Shown: one piece after another, positions 63,596 through 64,000 of the stretch
How positions within the stretch are numbered: position 1 is the stretch's first letter
How the letters are laid out: each line of letters starts with the position of its first letter
NCBI GenBank assembly: GCA_000231825.2
Contig: JH720302.1
Location: 891,258-955,257 of the forward strand
Length of the DNA stretch: 64,000 bases
From: Tetrahymena elliotti 4EA
Taxonomy: Eukaryota; Ciliophora; Oligohymenophorea; Hymenostomatida; Tetrahymenidae
Direction: 5' to 3'
Made by a program: the position numbers and the translations under genes
Notes under the pieces: model-generated
Told to the model about the DNA's origin: nothing
The model's database searches: none
What the model saw: the letters and a program-made list of their open reading frames with translations, nothing else

Positions 63596-64000
63596 TCAAA
63601 TGTTTTCGCTGCTTTAGTTTTCATGATCTACGTTGATTGATTGAACTCTTTACTAATTCATATTTTATCTAGATATTTATTGGTTGTTAAGATCTTCTTA
63701 ACCAATTTCATTTTCTTATTGTTGTTGTTGTTGTTGNNNNNNNNNNNNNNNNNNNNNNNNNNNNNNNNNNNNNNNNNNNNNNNNNNNNNNNNNNNNNNNN
63801 NNNNNNNNNNNNNNNNNNNNNNNNNNNNNNNNNNNNNNNNNNNNNNNNNNNNNNNNNNNNNNNNNNNNNNNNNNNNNNNNNNNNNNNNNNNNNNNNNNNN
63901 NNNNNNNNTTGTTATTATCCTTCTTCGTTTTCATTTTCATGATTTCCTAGCTCTTAATCTTATTCCTATTCCTTAATGTATCCAGCATCAAATTGTGAGC
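63596..64000 (-). CDS. 3' end of a polyglutamine-containing gene, interrupted by an assembly gap
   Basis: Read on the minus strand, 64000-63909 encodes SQFDAGYIKEQEQDQELGNH and an acidic run ending in Gln codons. After the run of Ns, 63736-63596 resumes with CAA repeats and encodes ENEIGQEDLNNQQISRQNMN, ending at TGA 63598. Both sides have coding composition and abut the gap with CAA codons, so the gap falls inside a polyglutamine tract. The two sides are in different frames relative to the 172-base gap (172 is not a multiple of three), so the gap length is not exact or an intron is hidden. The gene start is beyond the window; no family can be assigned. Confidence 0.7.
63737..63908. other. 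Assembly gap (172 Ns) inside a CAA/CAG repeat
   Basis: Unresolved bases flanked on both sides by TTG repeats on the plus strand (CAA on the coding minus strand). This is most likely a collapsed or unsequenced trinucleotide repeat. Confidence 0.95.

Noticed and set aside
1..64000. CRISPR arrays, rRNA or tRNA genes, transposons
   Set aside because: Looked for regularly spaced repeats, GC-rich cloverleaf-like stretches and transposase or reverse transcriptase motifs; none seen, though small RNA genes could be missed by eye.

Overview
The window is ciliate macronuclear-type DNA, most like Tetrahymena or a close oligohymenophorean relative. It is very AT-rich. Every recognisable protein is readable only if TAA and TAG are glutamine and TGA is the sole stop. 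Introns are short and AT-rich (mostly about 45-250 nt, GTA...TAG type). All gene models below use that code, so standard-code open reading frames are nearly all fragments or shadows. Splice sites were placed by eye from reading frame, GT/AG signals, paralogue comparison and remembered family sequences.

Layout: (1) 1-4132 (+), the 3' part of a large multidomain gene: caspase-like region, MORN repeats and a PARP-like ADP-ribosyltransferase (ART) domain. (2) 4458-5975 (-), alpha-SNAP. (3) 7018-8108 (-), tRNA (guanine-N7-)-methyltransferase (METTL1/TRMB). (4) 9967-12036 (+), an Asn/Gln/Ser-rich protein of unknown role. (5) 14962-31380 (+), three tandem paralogues of a ciliate two-pass membrane protein family with nearly identical nine-exon structures, including a 22-nt micro-exon. 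(6) 32804-34368 (+), PP2A regulatory subunit B''-gamma (PPP2R3C; plant TON2/FASS). (7) 35850-43038 (+), a 14-exon... more exactly 13-exon TBC1D23-like gene (TBC, rhodanese-like, huge N/Q-rich insert, C-terminal PH-like part). (8) 43986-44843 (-), a SHIPPO/sperm-tail PG-rich repeat protein. (9) 45963-48402 and 49511-52733 (-), two coiled-coil proteins of unknown role. (10) 54376-54894 (-), LITAF-domain protein. (11) 56742-59457 (+), a degenerate small-GTPase-like domain with a long disordered tail. (12) 59893-62076 (-), Ulp1/SENP-type SUMO protease. (13) 63596-64000 (-), the 3' end of a polyglutamine gene interrupted by an assembly gap.

Functionally this is an ordinary mixed eukaryotic neighbourhood, not an operon or an accessory island. 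Vesicle traffic is represented by alpha-SNAP, the TBC1D23-like RabGAP, LITAF and the GTPase-like protein. Cytoskeleton or cilia are represented by SHIPPO, PPP2R3C and perhaps the coiled-coil genes. RNA and protein modification are represented by METTL1, ULP and the ART protein. The items most worth a second look are the caspase-like/MORN/ART fusion, the tandem membrane-protein triplication, and the TBC1D23-like protein, which keeps both catalytic fingers that human TBC1D23 lacks. I saw no CRISPR array, rRNA, tRNA or mobile element.
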